From: Elusimicrobiales bacterium
GTDB taxonomy: Bacteria > Elusimicrobiota > Elusimicrobia > Elusimicrobiales > UBA9959
Length of the DNA: 64,000 bases
Direction of reading: 5' to 3'
Assembly: GCA_028688015.1 (NCBI GenBank)
Contig: JAQTZB010000001.1
Location: forward strand, 537,663 to 601,662
Positions 43,699 to 53,055 of this stretch are shown one piece after another. A program made the translations under genes and the position numbers. Every line of letters begins with the position of its first letter. The stretch's first letter is position 1. The notes beneath the pieces are model-generated. The model was not told the DNA's origin. It did not search any database and saw only the letters and a list, made by a program, of their open reading frames with translations.

Positions 43699-45177
43699 TC
43701 AGAAGCACAAGTCGCGCTCCCCGCCTTCGATGCGGGCGTAGTAGGCCTCGAGCAGCTTCAGCGTCTCGGGCGGGAAGTGGGCGCCGCGCTCGCGGATCTC
43801 GTTGATCTCGCGGCGTATCAGTTTCTCCCCCTTCGCCCTGGTGGCGTCGGAGGCGAAGTCGTCGAGCCACTCGCGGAAGGTCAGCACCGCGTTGAGCTTG
43901 CAGAAACGGCTCTCATGGCCGCTCTTGAGCAGCTTCATGATATGGTCGCCGGTGCGGCCGCAGCGGTAGCCCGAGGTGCAGAAGGAGGTGATGTGCCCCA
44001 GGTCGGCGAGCTCGCCTATGACCTCGTCGAGGGAGCGGGTGTCGCCCAGCATGAACTGCTGGCGGTCGGCCTCCTGCGAGCCGTAGCGCTCGGAGTAGGC
44101 ACCGATGCCTATGCGGGTGCTGGCGTCGCGCTGGGTGCACATCCCGATGACCTCGCGGATAGTCTCCGGGCGCTCGCGGGCGGTAACTATCATGCCGGCG
44201 TAGGGCACCGACAGGCGCAGCACGGCCACCAGCTTTTTAAAGTCGGCGTCCGACACGTTCTTAAGGCTCTCCGCGGGCAGGCTGGTGCCGTCGGCGTTCT
44301 CGAGGCGCGGAAAGGAGATGGTGTGCGGGCCTATGCCGAAGCGGGCTTCAAGCTCGCGGGCGTGGGCCACGAGGCCCAGCACCTCGAACTTCCAGTCCGG
44401 GTTCAGGCCGAAGAGCGCCCCGAGGGCCACGTCGTCGATGCCGGCCGCGAAGGCCCGGTGCATGACGTAGAGGCGCCAGCGGTAGTCGGCCTTGGGTGTC
44501 TCGCCGGGGTGCAGCTTGGCGTACAGCTCCCGGTCATAGGTTTCCTGGAACACCTGGTAGGTGCCGATGCCGGCCGCTTTCAGGGTTTCCAGGTCCGGCA
44601 CGTTCATCGGGGCGGCGTTGACGTTCACGCGGCGGATCTGGCCGAAGCCGCGGCGGGTGGGCACCTTCACGGCATAGATGGTCTTCATGGCCTCGGCGAT
44701 ATATTGGGCGCCGGTGGCCGGGTGCTCGCCGGTGACGAAGATCAGGCGCTTATGGCCGATGCGGCCTGCCAGGGCCTCGGTCTCGGCCCGGATCTCTTCC
44801 ATAGAGAGTTTTCTGCGCACCGCTCCGGCGTTGCCGGTGCGGAAGCCGCAGTAGAGGCAGTTGTTTACGCAGAAGTTGGAGGCGTAGAGCGGGGCGAAGG
44901 TGACGACGCGGTTGTCGTACACCTTGCGCTTCACGTCGCGGGCCGCCTCGAAGATCTCTTCGAGCAGGGCCGGGTCCTCCACGGCCAGCAGGGCGGCGGT
45001 GTCTTCGGGCGGCAGGGCCTCGGAGACCCGCAGCGAGCGGGCGATGATCTCCCGCACGCGCTCCGCCGCGGGGGCCGGCGCGGCCAGGGCGGCCTTCAGC
45101 GTGGCGTCGTCTATGAAGTCCTTGCCGTCTTCGAGGTAATCCGAGTAAGTGTCAGCGTTGACTGCAACGGTCTGCAT
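43699..45177 (-). CDS. hydG: [FeFe] hydrogenase maturation radical SAM enzyme HydG
   Basis: The 492-residue protein is the tyrosine lyase that makes the CO and CN ligands. The SAM cluster cysteines are 103, 107 and 110 (F-C-V-N-N-C-L-Y-C-G-F). The C-terminal auxiliary-cluster region reads F-C-T-S-G-Y-R-C-G-R-T-G, then F-C-K-L-N-A some 20 residues later. Many HydG proteins have C-T-A-C-Y-R there, so the C-x2-C is here a C-x5-C. The rest of the family pattern is intact. It is the first of three clustered maturation genes, 18 bases after the REC-kinase gene. Confidence 0.92.
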   Translation of the reverse strand: MQTVAVNADTYSDYLEDGKDFIDDATLKAALAAPAPAAERVREIIARSLRVSEALPPEDTAALLAVEDPALLEEIFEAARDVKRKVYDNRVVTFAPLYASNFCVNNCLYCGFRTGNAGAVRRKLSMEEIRAETEALAGRIGHKRLIFVTGEHPATGAQYIAEAMKTIYAVKVPTRRGFGQIRRVNVNAAPMNVPDLETLKAAGIGTYQVFQETYDRELYAKLHPGETPKADYRWRLYVMHRAFAAGIDDVALGALFGLNPDWKFEVLGLVAHARELEARFGIGPHTISFPRLENADGTSLPAESLKNVSDADFKKLVAVLRLSVPYAGMIVTARERPETIREVIGMCTQRDASTRIGIGAYSERYGSQEADRQQFMLGDTRSLDEVIGELADLGHITSFCTSGYRCGRTGDHIMKLLKSGHESRFCKLNAVLTFREWLDDFASDATRAKGEKLIRREINEIRERGAHFPPETLKLLEAYYARIEGGERDLCF

Positions 45178-45195
45178 AAGACCTCCCGAAGGCCG

Positions 45196-46365
45196 TCAGG
45201 CCTTCAGCGCTTCGATGGGCGCCGGCAGCGGCGCGTCCTTCAGAGCCAGCTCGAAGGAAGTCCCCTCCCCGTACTTCGACTTCACTTTTATCTCCCCTCC
45301 GTAAAGCTTGACCACCTTTTTGAGGATGGACAGGCCGAGGCCGCTGCCGTCGATGTTGCGGGTGTGCTCGTTCTTCATGCGGACGAACTCCCCGAACAGC
45401 TTGGCCAGCTCTTCCTCGGTCATGCCGATGCCGGTATCGGAGCAGCGTATGGTGACCGCGCTTCCGGCGCGCCCCAGCTCCAGCGTGGCGCGGCCGCCCG
45501 GCTTGTTGTATTTGACGGCGTTGGTGAGCAGGTTGGTCAGGATCATGTCCACCTCGCCGGGGTCTGCGGTCATGCTCAACTGGGCCGGGGCCTTGAGTTC
45601 TACTGTCACCTGCCTGCTCCCGGCGAGGGCGGCCACGCCCTCCGCCGCCAGGCCGGCGGCCTTTACCAGGTCCACCGGCTCGATGGCGCGCTTCTTCTTG
45701 CCGGATTCCAGCCGGGTGAGGTCCAGCAGGTCCATCACCAGCTTGCGCATGCCGCCGATGCGCGTGACCGAGCGCTCTATCATGGAATCGTAGGCCTGCA
45801 GCTCGGGGCCTTTCAGGCGCTCCTTCATCAGGTGCATGTAGCCCTCCACGGCGGCGAGCGGCGACTTGAGTTCATGCGCGAGCACCGAGATGAATTCGAA
45901 GCGCACCTGGCGCTTTTCCTCTTCCAGCCGGCGGGCTTTGCGGTGCAGGTAGATGCTGCGGGCGGCCTTGGAGATGGTGGCGCGCAATTCCTCGGGGGTG
46001 AACGGTTTGGCCAGGAAGTCGAAGGCGCCGCGCTTGGTAGCGGTGACGGCTACCTCGAGCGAGGCGAAAGCGGTGATCATGATGGTCAGGAAGTCGCCCG
46101 AAGAGGAGGCGGCCAGCACGTCTATACCGGTCATGTCCGGCAGCTTATAGTCCAGCAGCAGTATATCCGGGGTCTTGGCCTTCAGCTGGGCCAGGGCCTC
46201 TTCGCCGGTGGCTGCGGAGCGCACGGCGAAGGCTACGGTTTCGCTGAATTCGGGCAGCGGCACGGAGAAGCCCTCAAGAGAGCGCTCGGCGCCGGCGCGC
46301 ATGCCGGCTTCGTCGTCTACGATCAGCACGTCCAGCTCGTGGACGGGCAGCGGGTCATCAGTCAT
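45196..46365 (-). CDS. Hybrid protein: receiver domain plus histidine kinase
   Basis: The 389-residue soluble protein starts with a receiver domain (I-V-D-D-E near 15, phospho-acceptor aspartate in L-L-L-D-Y-K-L-P near residue 72, switch lysine in A-K-P-F). A short coiled coil follows, then a HisKA domain (L-A-H-E-L-K-S-P-L near 164) and an HATPase (N-L-L-T-N-A-V-K-Y-N, D-T-G-I-G, G-S-G-L-G-L). No membrane helix is present. Such REC-HK proteins take phosphate from one kinase and signal on. It overlaps the preceding response-regulator gene by 8 bp and lies inside the hydrogenase operon. I infer it belongs to the sensor-hydrogenase pathway. Confidence 0.85.
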   Translation of the reverse strand: MTDDPLPVHELDVLIVDDEAGMRAGAERSLEGFSVPLPEFSETVAFAVRSAATGEEALAQLKAKTPDILLLDYKLPDMTGIDVLAASSSGDFLTIMITAFASLEVAVTATKRGAFDFLAKPFTPEELRATISKAARSIYLHRKARRLEEEKRQVRFEFISVLAHELKSPLAAVEGYMHLMKERLKGPELQAYDSMIERSVTRIGGMRKLVMDLLDLTRLESGKKKRAIEPVDLVKAAGLAAEGVAALAGSRQVTVELKAPAQLSMTADPGEVDMILTNLLTNAVKYNKPGGRATLELGRAGSAVTIRCSDTGIGMTEEELAKLFGEFVRMKNEHTRNIDGSGLGLSILKKVVKLYGGEIKVKSKYGEGTSFELALKDAPLPAPIEALKA

Positions 46366-46768
46366 GGCCGCCCCCCGCGCCCAGCAGGCGCTTGAGCTCG
46401 GCCTTGAGCTGCTCGAAGCGCAGTTCCTTGTGGATGATGGCGTCGGCCTTGATCCAGGCCTTGGGGTCGTGGGCCTTGTCGAAGTAGAAGCCGGTTTCCT
46501 TGGTGACGGAGGTGACGATGACGACGGGTATCTTCGGGTCCAGCTTCTTGATCTTGTGGCTGAGCACGAAGCCGGAGTCCGGGTTTTCCATCATCAGGTC
46601 CAGCACGGCTGCGCCGAACGCGCCGGGCCTGATGAGGGGCTCGGCCTCTTTCTGAGTAGAGGCGGCCACCACCTCGTAACTTTCGCTTTCGAGGTAGACC
46701 TTCATCTGCTCCATCATGTCGGGGTCGTCTTCCACCACGAGGATCCTGATCTTGCTGTTGTCGCTCAT
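46358..46768 (-). CDS. Stand-alone response regulator (receiver only)
   Basis: The 136-residue protein is a single receiver domain, with the acidic pair E-D-D-P near residue 13, the phospho-acceptor in V-L-D-L-M near 56, and a threonine/valine switch in V-I-V-T-S. The expected late K-P pair is not obvious; the C-terminal part is charged and helical instead (K-A-D-A-I-I-H-K-E). There is no DNA-binding domain, so it must act by protein contact. It sits between the hydrogenase-type kinase and the REC-kinase, overlapping the latter by 8 bp, and could be the relay between them. Confidence 0.78.
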   Translation of the reverse strand: MSDNSKIRILVVEDDPDMMEQMKVYLESESYEVVAASTQKEAEPLIRPGAFGAAVLDLMMENPDSGFVLSHKIKKLDPKIPVVIVTSVTKETGFYFDKAHDPKAWIKADAIIHKELRFEQLKAELKRLLGAGGGHD

Positions 46769-46781
46769 AGTATTCTCCTGA

Positions 46782-48815
46782 TCACTTCTTGGCCGGTTCT
46801 GCTTTCATTTTTATTGCGCCGGCGTCCTTGGCGACGCGCGGCAGCTTTACCGTGAAAGTGGTGCCAGTGGGGCCGGCCGCGGCGTCGGAACTGCTCTCGA
46901 CGGTGATACTGCCGCGGTGGACCTTGATGATGCCGTAAGAGACGGCCAGGCCGAGGCCGGTGCCCTTGCCTATCTGCTTGGTGGTGAAAAAGGGCTCGAA
47001 GACCTTCTTGAAGTTCTCCGGCTTGATGCCGCAGCCGGTGTCGGTGACGCTGAAGCACACGTTATTGCCCTCGGCGAAGGTGCGGATGGTCAGCTCTCCG
47101 GCCCCGCCCATGGCCTCCAGCGCGTTGGTGACCAGGTTAGTGAGCACCTGCACCAACTGGTCCGGGTCCATCTCGGCCTGCAGATCCTCGCCGGAGCGGT
47201 TGATGGTGATGCGCAGGGCCGGGGGCAGCGGCGCGGTTCTGAAATAGTTATCTACGAGCTTGACCAGGCTGGTCTGGCGGAAGAAGGGCTTGTTCTTGCG
47301 GGCGAAGTTCAGCAGCCCGCCCACTATCTTCTTGCAGCGGTCGGCCTGCTCGGTGATCATCTTGGCGTCGGCGAAAGTGCGGGAGCCCTTCTCGCACTGT
47401 TCGGCCAGCAGGTGCGCGTAGAGCAGCACCACGCCGAGCGGGTTATTGAGCTCGTGCGCCACGCCCGCGGCCAGCTGGCCCATGCTGGCCAGCTTCTCGC
47501 TCTGCATCAGCGCCTGCTTGGTCTTGGCCAGCTGGTTGTAGGACACCGTCAGCTCGTCGGCGGTGGTCTTGAGGCGGTCGATGGTGTAAGGCAGGCACAT
47601 CTCGCTCTCGGCGATACCGCGGATGATGGCTACGGCGTGCTCCACGCAGGTTGAGTAGCCGCAGGCCCCGCAGTTCAGCTCGTCTTCGGGATTGCGTTTG
47701 CCCAGTTTCTCGAGGACGGCCTTAAGGGCGTCGGCGCCGGGCAGGCCCATGCGGCGGTCCTCGGCGGCGAAGGAGGCGGAGTAATCCAGAGAGCGGAAGC
47801 GGCGCACGCTCTCTTCCCAGTCGCTGAACTTGATGCTGAAATAGCTCTTGCGGGCGTAGCGGCGCAGGGCGGCCTCGCGGGCGTGCTTGGAGGTCTTCAC
47901 GCTGATGCCGGGGCCCATGATGCAGCCGTTGCAGCAGAGCAGGTCGATGAAGTCCGAGTCGATGTCCCCGTGCTCGAGGTTCTTGAGCACTTCGGGAAAG
48001 CTCTCCAGGCCTTCGGCCGACAGGAAGCGCCCGCTGAGCAGGTCCTCTTCCAGCTCGGCGGAGTTCAGCAGGCCACCGCCCATCGGGTAAAGCACGCCCT
48101 TGGCCGGGTACGGCGGGTCGAACTGGGCGTCGAGGGCGCTGTTGCGGTCCACGCCGGCGGCCTCGAAGAGGGCACGCAGCTCCGTGAAGGTGATGGATTC
48201 GTCCAGGTCGCCGACGCTGCGGGCCGTCTCTCCCTTCTTTGCCACGCAGGGGCCGATGAAGACCACTTTGACTTCCGGCCCGTAGAGCTCGTGGATGACG
48301 CGGGCCTCCGCCACCATGGGCGAAACTATCGGGGCCAGGCTGGGCACCAGGGCCGGGTGGTATTTCTCCACAAAAGAGACCACGGCGGGGCAGGCGGTGC
48401 TGATGAATTTCTTGCCGGGATTCTCGTTGAGCAGCTTGCGGTACTGCAGGGAGACCATGTCGGCTCCGAAAGCCACTTCGCAGACGTACTTGAAGCCGAT
48501 GGCCCTGAGCATCCCGGCGAAGCGCAGCGGATCTACGCTGCCGAATTCCACGGGGAAGCTGGGGGCCAGCGCCGCGGCTACGGGCGCGCCGGACTTGAGC
48601 AGGGTCGCGACGGCCTCGACGGACTGCTTGGTCTCCTTGGCGCCGCGGCTGCACATCAGCACGCAGTTGGCGCAGCCGATGCAGCGTTCCTTGATGACCT
48701 CGGCCTGTCCTCCGGAGATGCGGATGGCCTTGGCGGGGCACCCGCGGACGCAGGTATAGCACGCCTTGCAGCGTTCTTTGATGGTCCTGACCAGCTGTCC
48801 GTCTTCGTAAGTCAT
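46782..48815 (-). CDS. Sensory [FeFe] hydrogenase fused to a histidine kinase
   Basis: The 677-residue protein has four parts. Two [4Fe-4S] sites come first (Cys16, 19, 22, 26 and Cys45, 48, 51, 55). A hydrogenase-like domain follows with the three H-cluster loops recognisable: T-A-C-P at 140-143, G-P-C-V-A-K-K at 188-194, and C-C-N-G-C at 294-298. A further Fe-S motif holds Cys382, 385, 390 and 407 (C-G-A-C-G-Y-S-T-C). A HisKA (His454 in A-H-E-L-N-N-P) and HATPase end the protein. Loops differ from the catalytic HydA next door, as in sensory hydrogenases. I infer it reports H2 to the adjacent regulators. The ATG at 48815 is preferred; an ATG 14 codons upstream is possible. Confidence 0.85.
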   Translation of the reverse strand: MTYEDGQLVRTIKERCKACYTCVRGCPAKAIRISGGQAEVIKERCIGCANCVLMCSRGAKETKQSVEAVATLLKSGAPVAAALAPSFPVEFGSVDPLRFAGMLRAIGFKYVCEVAFGADMVSLQYRKLLNENPGKKFISTACPAVVSFVEKYHPALVPSLAPIVSPMVAEARVIHELYGPEVKVVFIGPCVAKKGETARSVGDLDESITFTELRALFEAAGVDRNSALDAQFDPPYPAKGVLYPMGGGLLNSAELEEDLLSGRFLSAEGLESFPEVLKNLEHGDIDSDFIDLLCCNGCIMGPGISVKTSKHAREAALRRYARKSYFSIKFSDWEESVRRFRSLDYSASFAAEDRRMGLPGADALKAVLEKLGKRNPEDELNCGACGYSTCVEHAVAIIRGIAESEMCLPYTIDRLKTTADELTVSYNQLAKTKQALMQSEKLASMGQLAAGVAHELNNPLGVVLLYAHLLAEQCEKGSRTFADAKMITEQADRCKKIVGGLLNFARKNKPFFRQTSLVKLVDNYFRTAPLPPALRITINRSGEDLQAEMDPDQLVQVLTNLVTNALEAMGGAGELTIRTFAEGNNVCFSVTDTGCGIKPENFKKVFEPFFTTKQIGKGTGLGLAVSYGIIKVHRGSITVESSSDAAAGPTGTTFTVKLPRVAKDAGAIKMKAEPAKK

Positions 48816-48845
48816 ATCGTTGCCTGCACTCGGAGTCTTACCGCC

Positions 48846-48864
48846 GCCCGGGCGCACCCCGGGC
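48846..48864 (-). other. Hairpin between hydA and the sensor-hydrogenase gene
   Basis: A perfect 7-bp G+C stem (48846-48852 with 48858-48864) lies in the 66-bp gap, the longest gap inside the hydrogenase operon. No T-run follows on the minus strand. It may set the relative amount of enzyme and regulator mRNA. Confidence 0.5.
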
Positions 48865-48881
48865 TAATGTTATGAATGTAT

Positions 48882-50606
48882 TCAGACGATATCCGCCGCC
48901 TTGCGTCTGGCATACTTGGTATGGAGGAGGTGGTGGCTCTTCTCCCCCAGCGGCTTGCCGAGGAAGTCTTTGTAGAGCTGCTGCACCGCCTTGTTGCTGT
49001 GGGAGGTGCGGAGTTTCTCGGCGGCGTCTATGGCGTAGAGGGCGCGCATGCGCTCGACGACCGCCGCCTTGTTCCTGGCCAGGGGCTGCCCGCCGCCGTT
49101 GATGCAGCCGCCGGGGCAGGTCATGACCTCTATGAAGTGCAGGTCCTTGCGGCCGTTCTTGACCTCCTCGAGCAGCTTGCGGGCGTTGCCCAGGCCGCTG
49201 ACGGCGGCCACGCCGGCCTCGAGGGCGCCGATCCTGAGCTTCGCCTCCTTCAGGCCGTTCTGCCCGCGGACGGCGTCCACCTTGAGGTTGCCCAGTTCCT
49301 TGCCGGTGAGCAGGAAGTGGGCGGTCCGCAGGGCGGCTTCCAAGACGCCGCCGGAGGCGCCGAACAGCTTGCCGGCGGTGCTGCGGTCGCCGAATGGCAG
49401 GTCGGGCTCTTCGGGCTTCAGGGTTCTGAGGTCGATGCCGTGGATGCGCAGCAACTGGGCGAGTTCGCGGGTGGTGAGCACGGCGTCGATGTCGGGGAAG
49501 CCGTCGCGGCCCATCTCGGGCCGGGTGACCTCGAACTTCTTGGCGGTGCAGGGCATGACCGAGACGCTGTAGATCTTGCCCGGGGGCAGGCCCTGCTTCT
49601 TGGCGTAGTAGGTCTTGATCATGGCGCCGAGCATCTGCTGCGGGCTCTTGCAGGTGGAGAGGTGGGGCAGCATTTCGGGATAGAAGGTCTCCACGAACTT
49701 GATCCACCCGGGCGAGCAAGAGGTGAACATGGGCAGCGCGCCGCCGGTCTTGATGCGGTGGGCGAGCTCCGAGGCCTCCTCCATGATGGTCAGGTCGGCG
49801 GCGAAGGAGGTGTCGAAGACCGCCTTGAAGCCCATCTTTCGGAAGGCGGCCGTCATGACGCCGTTGACGTCGGTGCCGGCCGGCAGGCCGAACTCCTCGG
49901 CGAGCGATACCGAGATGGACGGAGCGTGCTGCACCACGACGTAGTTTTCCTTGCCGGCCAAGGCCTCCATTACGGGCTCTATGTCGCTCTTCTCTACCAG
50001 GGCGCCGGTGGGACAGACGTTGATGCACTGGCCGCAGTTGACGCAGGAAGAGACGTTGAGACTGCTGTCGAAGGCGCAACCGATGAAGGCGTCGGAGCCG
50101 CGCTTGACGAAGTCTATGCACGCCACGCTCTGCGTCTCCTCGCAGACACGCACGCACTTGCCGCAGAGGATGCACTTGTCCGGATCGCGGGAGATGGAGG
50201 GGCTGGAGATATCGAGGGGCTTCTTTTTGCGGGCCACCGGGAAGCGGCGGCTGGTGACGCCGTAGTCGCGGCTGAGACGGTTCAGGTCGCAGGTGGGCTG
50301 CTTGGCGCAATAGAGGCAGTCGTCGGGGTGGCTGCCCAGCAGCAGCTCCACCACGGTCTTGCGGGCGTTGATGACGCGCGGGCTGTTGCTGAGCACCTTC
50401 ATGCCCTCGGCGGCCGGGAAGGAGCAGCTGGGGATCAGGTTGTTCTGGCCTTCCACCTCCACCACGCAGATGCGGCAGGCGCCCGACGGCAGCATGCCCT
50501 CCATGTGGCAGAGCGTGGGCACGTGCACGCCCTCGCGGCGCAGCACGGTGAGCAGGGTTTCCCCCGCCTGGGCCTCCACGGCTTTTCCGTTGATGGTCAG
50601 TTTCAT
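48882..50606 (-). CDS. hydA: NADH/ferredoxin-linked [FeFe] hydrogenase catalytic subunit HydA
   Basis: The 574-residue protein begins with a [2Fe-2S] domain (Cys33, 44, 47, 61). A His-liganded [4Fe-4S] site follows (His93, Cys97, 100, 106), then two more [4Fe-4S] clusters (Cys145, 148, 151, 155 and Cys188, 191, 194, 198). The H-cluster loops are T-S-C-S-P-G-W near 295, M-P-C-T-A-K-K at 351-357 and C-P-G-G-C-I-N-G-G-G near 500. It lacks the extra C-terminal [2Fe-2S] domain of the Thermotoga protein. With HydB and HydC it should couple NADH and ferredoxin oxidation to H2 formation. I chose the ATG at 50606; the longer frame only overlaps hydB. Confidence 0.93.
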   Translation of the reverse strand: MKLTINGKAVEAQAGETLLTVLRREGVHVPTLCHMEGMLPSGACRICVVEVEGQNNLIPSCSFPAAEGMKVLSNSPRVINARKTVVELLLGSHPDDCLYCAKQPTCDLNRLSRDYGVTSRRFPVARKKKPLDISSPSISRDPDKCILCGKCVRVCEETQSVACIDFVKRGSDAFIGCAFDSSLNVSSCVNCGQCINVCPTGALVEKSDIEPVMEALAGKENYVVVQHAPSISVSLAEEFGLPAGTDVNGVMTAAFRKMGFKAVFDTSFAADLTIMEEASELAHRIKTGGALPMFTSCSPGWIKFVETFYPEMLPHLSTCKSPQQMLGAMIKTYYAKKQGLPPGKIYSVSVMPCTAKKFEVTRPEMGRDGFPDIDAVLTTRELAQLLRIHGIDLRTLKPEEPDLPFGDRSTAGKLFGASGGVLEAALRTAHFLLTGKELGNLKVDAVRGQNGLKEAKLRIGALEAGVAAVSGLGNARKLLEEVKNGRKDLHFIEVMTCPGGCINGGGQPLARNKAAVVERMRALYAIDAAEKLRTSHSNKAVQQLYKDFLGKPLGEKSHHLLHTKYARRKAADIV

Positions 50607-50620
50607 GATGTGTTTCCTCG

Positions 50621-52579
50621 TTAGGCGGCGGCGACGGCCTTGAACTTGCAGACGGTCCTGCACGAACCGCAGGAGATGCACTTTTCGGCGATGATATAAT
50701 GGGGCGCCTTGGGCTTGCCCACTATGGCTTGCGTCGGGCAGCCCTTCAGGCAGAGGGTACAGCCCTTGCACCTGCCGGCGTCGATGGAGAATTCCAGCAT
50801 CTCGGTACAGGCCCCGGCCGGGCACTTGCGCTCGAAGATATGGGCCTCGTACTCGTCGCGGAACCAGCGCAGCGTGCTGAGCACCGGGTTCGGGGCGCTC
50901 TGGCCCAGGCCGCACAGGCTGGTCTCGCGGATGACCTGGGAGAGGTTCTCGAGGTGCATGATGCCCGAGAAGCGGGCCAGGGCGTCGGCGTCCTTCTCGC
51001 CGCGGCGGTGGCGGGTGATGGCCTTGAGGATCTCGAGCATGCGCAGCGTGCCCTCGCGGCACGGGATGCACTTGCCGCAGCTTTCGCGCTTGATGAAGTC
51101 CATGAAGTACTTGGCCACGTCCACCATGCAGGTGGTCTCGTCCATGACGACGAGGCCGCCGGAGCCCATCATGGCGCCGACGGTCTTGAGGGATTCGTAA
51201 TCCACCTGGATGGTCATGTGGCTCATCGGGATGCAGCCGCCCGACGGGCCTCCTATCTGCACGGCCTTGAAGCCCAGGCCTCCCTCTATGCCGCCGCCGA
51301 TGTCGAAGACTATCTCCTTGAGCGTGGTGCCCATCGGGATCTCTACGAGGCCGGTGCGGTTGACCTTGCCGGAGAGCGCGAACACTTTGGTGCCCTTGCT
51401 GCCCTTGGTCCCGACGGCCGCGAAGGCCGCCGGGCCCTGGGAGATGATCTCTGGGACGTTGGCGAAAGTCTCCACATTATTGATGACGGTGGGCTTGCCG
51501 AACAGGCCCTTCACCGCCGGGTACGGAGGGCGGGGCTTGGGCATGCCGCGGCGCCCCTCGATGCTGTTCATCAGGGCGGTCTCCTCGCCGCAGACGAAGG
51601 CGCCGGCGCCCATCTTGATGATGACGTCGAGGTCGAAGCCGCTGCCGTAGATGTTCTCGCCCAGCAGGCCGTAGGCCTTGGCGTCGGCTATGGCCTTTTT
51701 AAGGTTCTTGATGGCCAGCGGGTACTCGGCGCGGATATAGACATAGGCCTTGGAGGCGTGGATGGCGTAGGCGCCGATGGCGATGCCCTCCAGCACGCGG
51801 TGCGGGTCGCCCTCAATGACGGAGCGGTCCATGAAGGCGCCGGGGTCGCCCTCGTCGGCATTGCAGACGATGTATTTCTGGTCGGCGTCGCTGGCGAGTG
51901 CTATCTTCCACTTCTTGCCCGTCGGAAAGCCGCCGCCGCCTCGGCCGCGCAGGCCGGAGGCCTCCACGGCGTCGCAGGCCTGGGCCGGGGTCATGGTGTG
52001 TATCACTTTAAGAAAGGCGCCGTAGCCGCCGCGTGCAACGTGCTCCTGCAGCGAAAGCGGGTCGACGATGCCGACGTGCTTGAGAACGAAGCGCAGCTGC
52101 TTGGAGAAAAAGGGATGCTCGGAGAGGAGCGGCACTTTGGGCCACTTCTTGCCCCCGTCCCCGAACTGGCCCAGGAGGTGGTCCTTCAGCGGGGCCTTGT
52201 CCTTGAAGACGGAGTCGAGCAGGGAGGGCACCGCGTCGCCGGTGGCGCGCTCGAAGCCGACCCGCGCGTGGCCGGGCAGCTGCACGTCCAGCAGGGGCTC
52301 GGAGGCGCAGAGCCCGATGCAGCCCACTTCCAGAACGTCGGCCTCTAACTTGTTGTCCTTGATATACTTCTTTGCCGCCTCCAGGGTCTTGGCGGCGCCG
52401 GCGGCCAGGCCGCAGGTGCCAGCGCCCACGTAGATGACGGCGCGGGAGAGGCCTTCGCGGCGCAGGGTCGCGGCTTTTGCGGCGTAGTCCTCGGCCCCGA
52501 AGACCCTGGTCAGGAAATCCCTGCGCGCGGAGGCGGTGAGCCCGGAGAGGTTGCGGTCCAGCATGTCGTTATTTGCCAT
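50621..52579 (-). CDS. hydB: Hydrogenase diaphorase subunit HydB (NuoF-like)
   Basis: The 652-residue protein has an N-terminal thioredoxin-like [2Fe-2S] domain. A NuoF-type flavin and NADH site follows (G-L-R-G-R-G-G-G-G-F-P-T-G and N-A-D-E-G-D-P-G-A-F near 230-275, then C-G-E-E-T-A-L). An N-terminal-type [4Fe-4S] site sits in S-C-G-K-C-I-P-C-R-E-G-T. The C-terminal ferredoxin domain has two clusters (C-K-G-C-T-L-C-L-K-G-C-P and C-I-S-C-G-S-C-R-T-V-C). It takes electrons from NADH and ferredoxin and passes them to HydA. It overlaps hydC by 11 bp and lies 14 bp before hydA. Confidence 0.93.
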   Translation of the reverse strand: MANNDMLDRNLSGLTASARRDFLTRVFGAEDYAAKAATLRREGLSRAVIYVGAGTCGLAAGAAKTLEAAKKYIKDNKLEADVLEVGCIGLCASEPLLDVQLPGHARVGFERATGDAVPSLLDSVFKDKAPLKDHLLGQFGDGGKKWPKVPLLSEHPFFSKQLRFVLKHVGIVDPLSLQEHVARGGYGAFLKVIHTMTPAQACDAVEASGLRGRGGGGFPTGKKWKIALASDADQKYIVCNADEGDPGAFMDRSVIEGDPHRVLEGIAIGAYAIHASKAYVYIRAEYPLAIKNLKKAIADAKAYGLLGENIYGSGFDLDVIIKMGAGAFVCGEETALMNSIEGRRGMPKPRPPYPAVKGLFGKPTVINNVETFANVPEIISQGPAAFAAVGTKGSKGTKVFALSGKVNRTGLVEIPMGTTLKEIVFDIGGGIEGGLGFKAVQIGGPSGGCIPMSHMTIQVDYESLKTVGAMMGSGGLVVMDETTCMVDVAKYFMDFIKRESCGKCIPCREGTLRMLEILKAITRHRRGEKDADALARFSGIMHLENLSQVIRETSLCGLGQSAPNPVLSTLRWFRDEYEAHIFERKCPAGACTEMLEFSIDAGRCKGCTLCLKGCPTQAIVGKPKAPHYIIAEKCISCGSCRTVCKFKAVAAA

Positions 52580-53051
52580 TGGAGTTCTCCGCCTTCTTTA
52601 AATCTTCTACCAGCTTGCGCAGCTTGTCGGCGTTGACCTTGGCGTGGAACTCGCCGTTGATGCTGATGACCGGGGCCAGGCCGCAGGCGCCTATGCAGGA
52701 GACCACTTCTATACTGAACAGCCCGTCGCGGGTGGTGTCGCCTGCCTTTATGCCGAGGACTTCCTCGCACATCTTGAGCACGGCGGCGGAGCCCTTTACG
52801 TGGCAGGCGGTGCCGCGGCAGATCATGACGTGGTACTTGCCCACCGGCTTGAACCGGAACTGGTTGTAGAAAGTTGCCACGCCGTACACCTTGCTGGCGG
52901 GGATGTTGAGGTGCCTGGCCACTTTGAGAGCGGCCGGCTTGGAGATGAAGCCTTCGGCCGCCTGCACGTCCTGCAGGATGGGGATCAGCTTGTCGCGCTT
53001 GGCGAAGCTGTAGTTCTCCAGGACCTTGTCGACTTTGCTGGGGGCGCTCAT
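52569..53051 (-). CDS. hydC: Hydrogenase [2Fe-2S] subunit HydC (NuoE-like)
   Basis: The 160-residue protein is of the thioredoxin-like NuoE family. The [2Fe-2S] ligands are Cys78, Cys83, Cys119 and Cys123 (C-R-G-T-A-C and C-I-G-A-C-G). The N-terminal helical part (P-I-L-Q-D-V-Q-A-A-E-G-F-I) is typical. It completes the HydABC core. It starts four bases after the rex stop and its own end overlaps hydB, so hydC and hydB are tightly coupled. Confidence 0.92.
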   Translation of the reverse strand: MSAPSKVDKVLENYSFAKRDKLIPILQDVQAAEGFISKPAALKVARHLNIPASKVYGVATFYNQFRFKPVGKYHVMICRGTACHVKGSAAVLKMCEEVLGIKAGDTTRDGLFSIEVVSCIGACGLAPVISINGEFHAKVNADKLRKLVEDLKKAENSNGK

Positions 53052-53055
53052 GATG

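Noticed and set aside
43318-46395. A 1025-codon open frame on the plus strand opposite hydE, hydG and the REC-kinase
   Set aside because: It is antisense to three well-recognised genes, is rich in Gly, Ala, Arg and His as expected for the complement of GC-rich coding DNA, and has no family features.
50607-51071. A 155-codon N-terminal extension of HydA into hydB
   Set aside because: HydA begins with its conserved [2Fe-2S] domain at 50606, and the extension is out of frame inside hydB.
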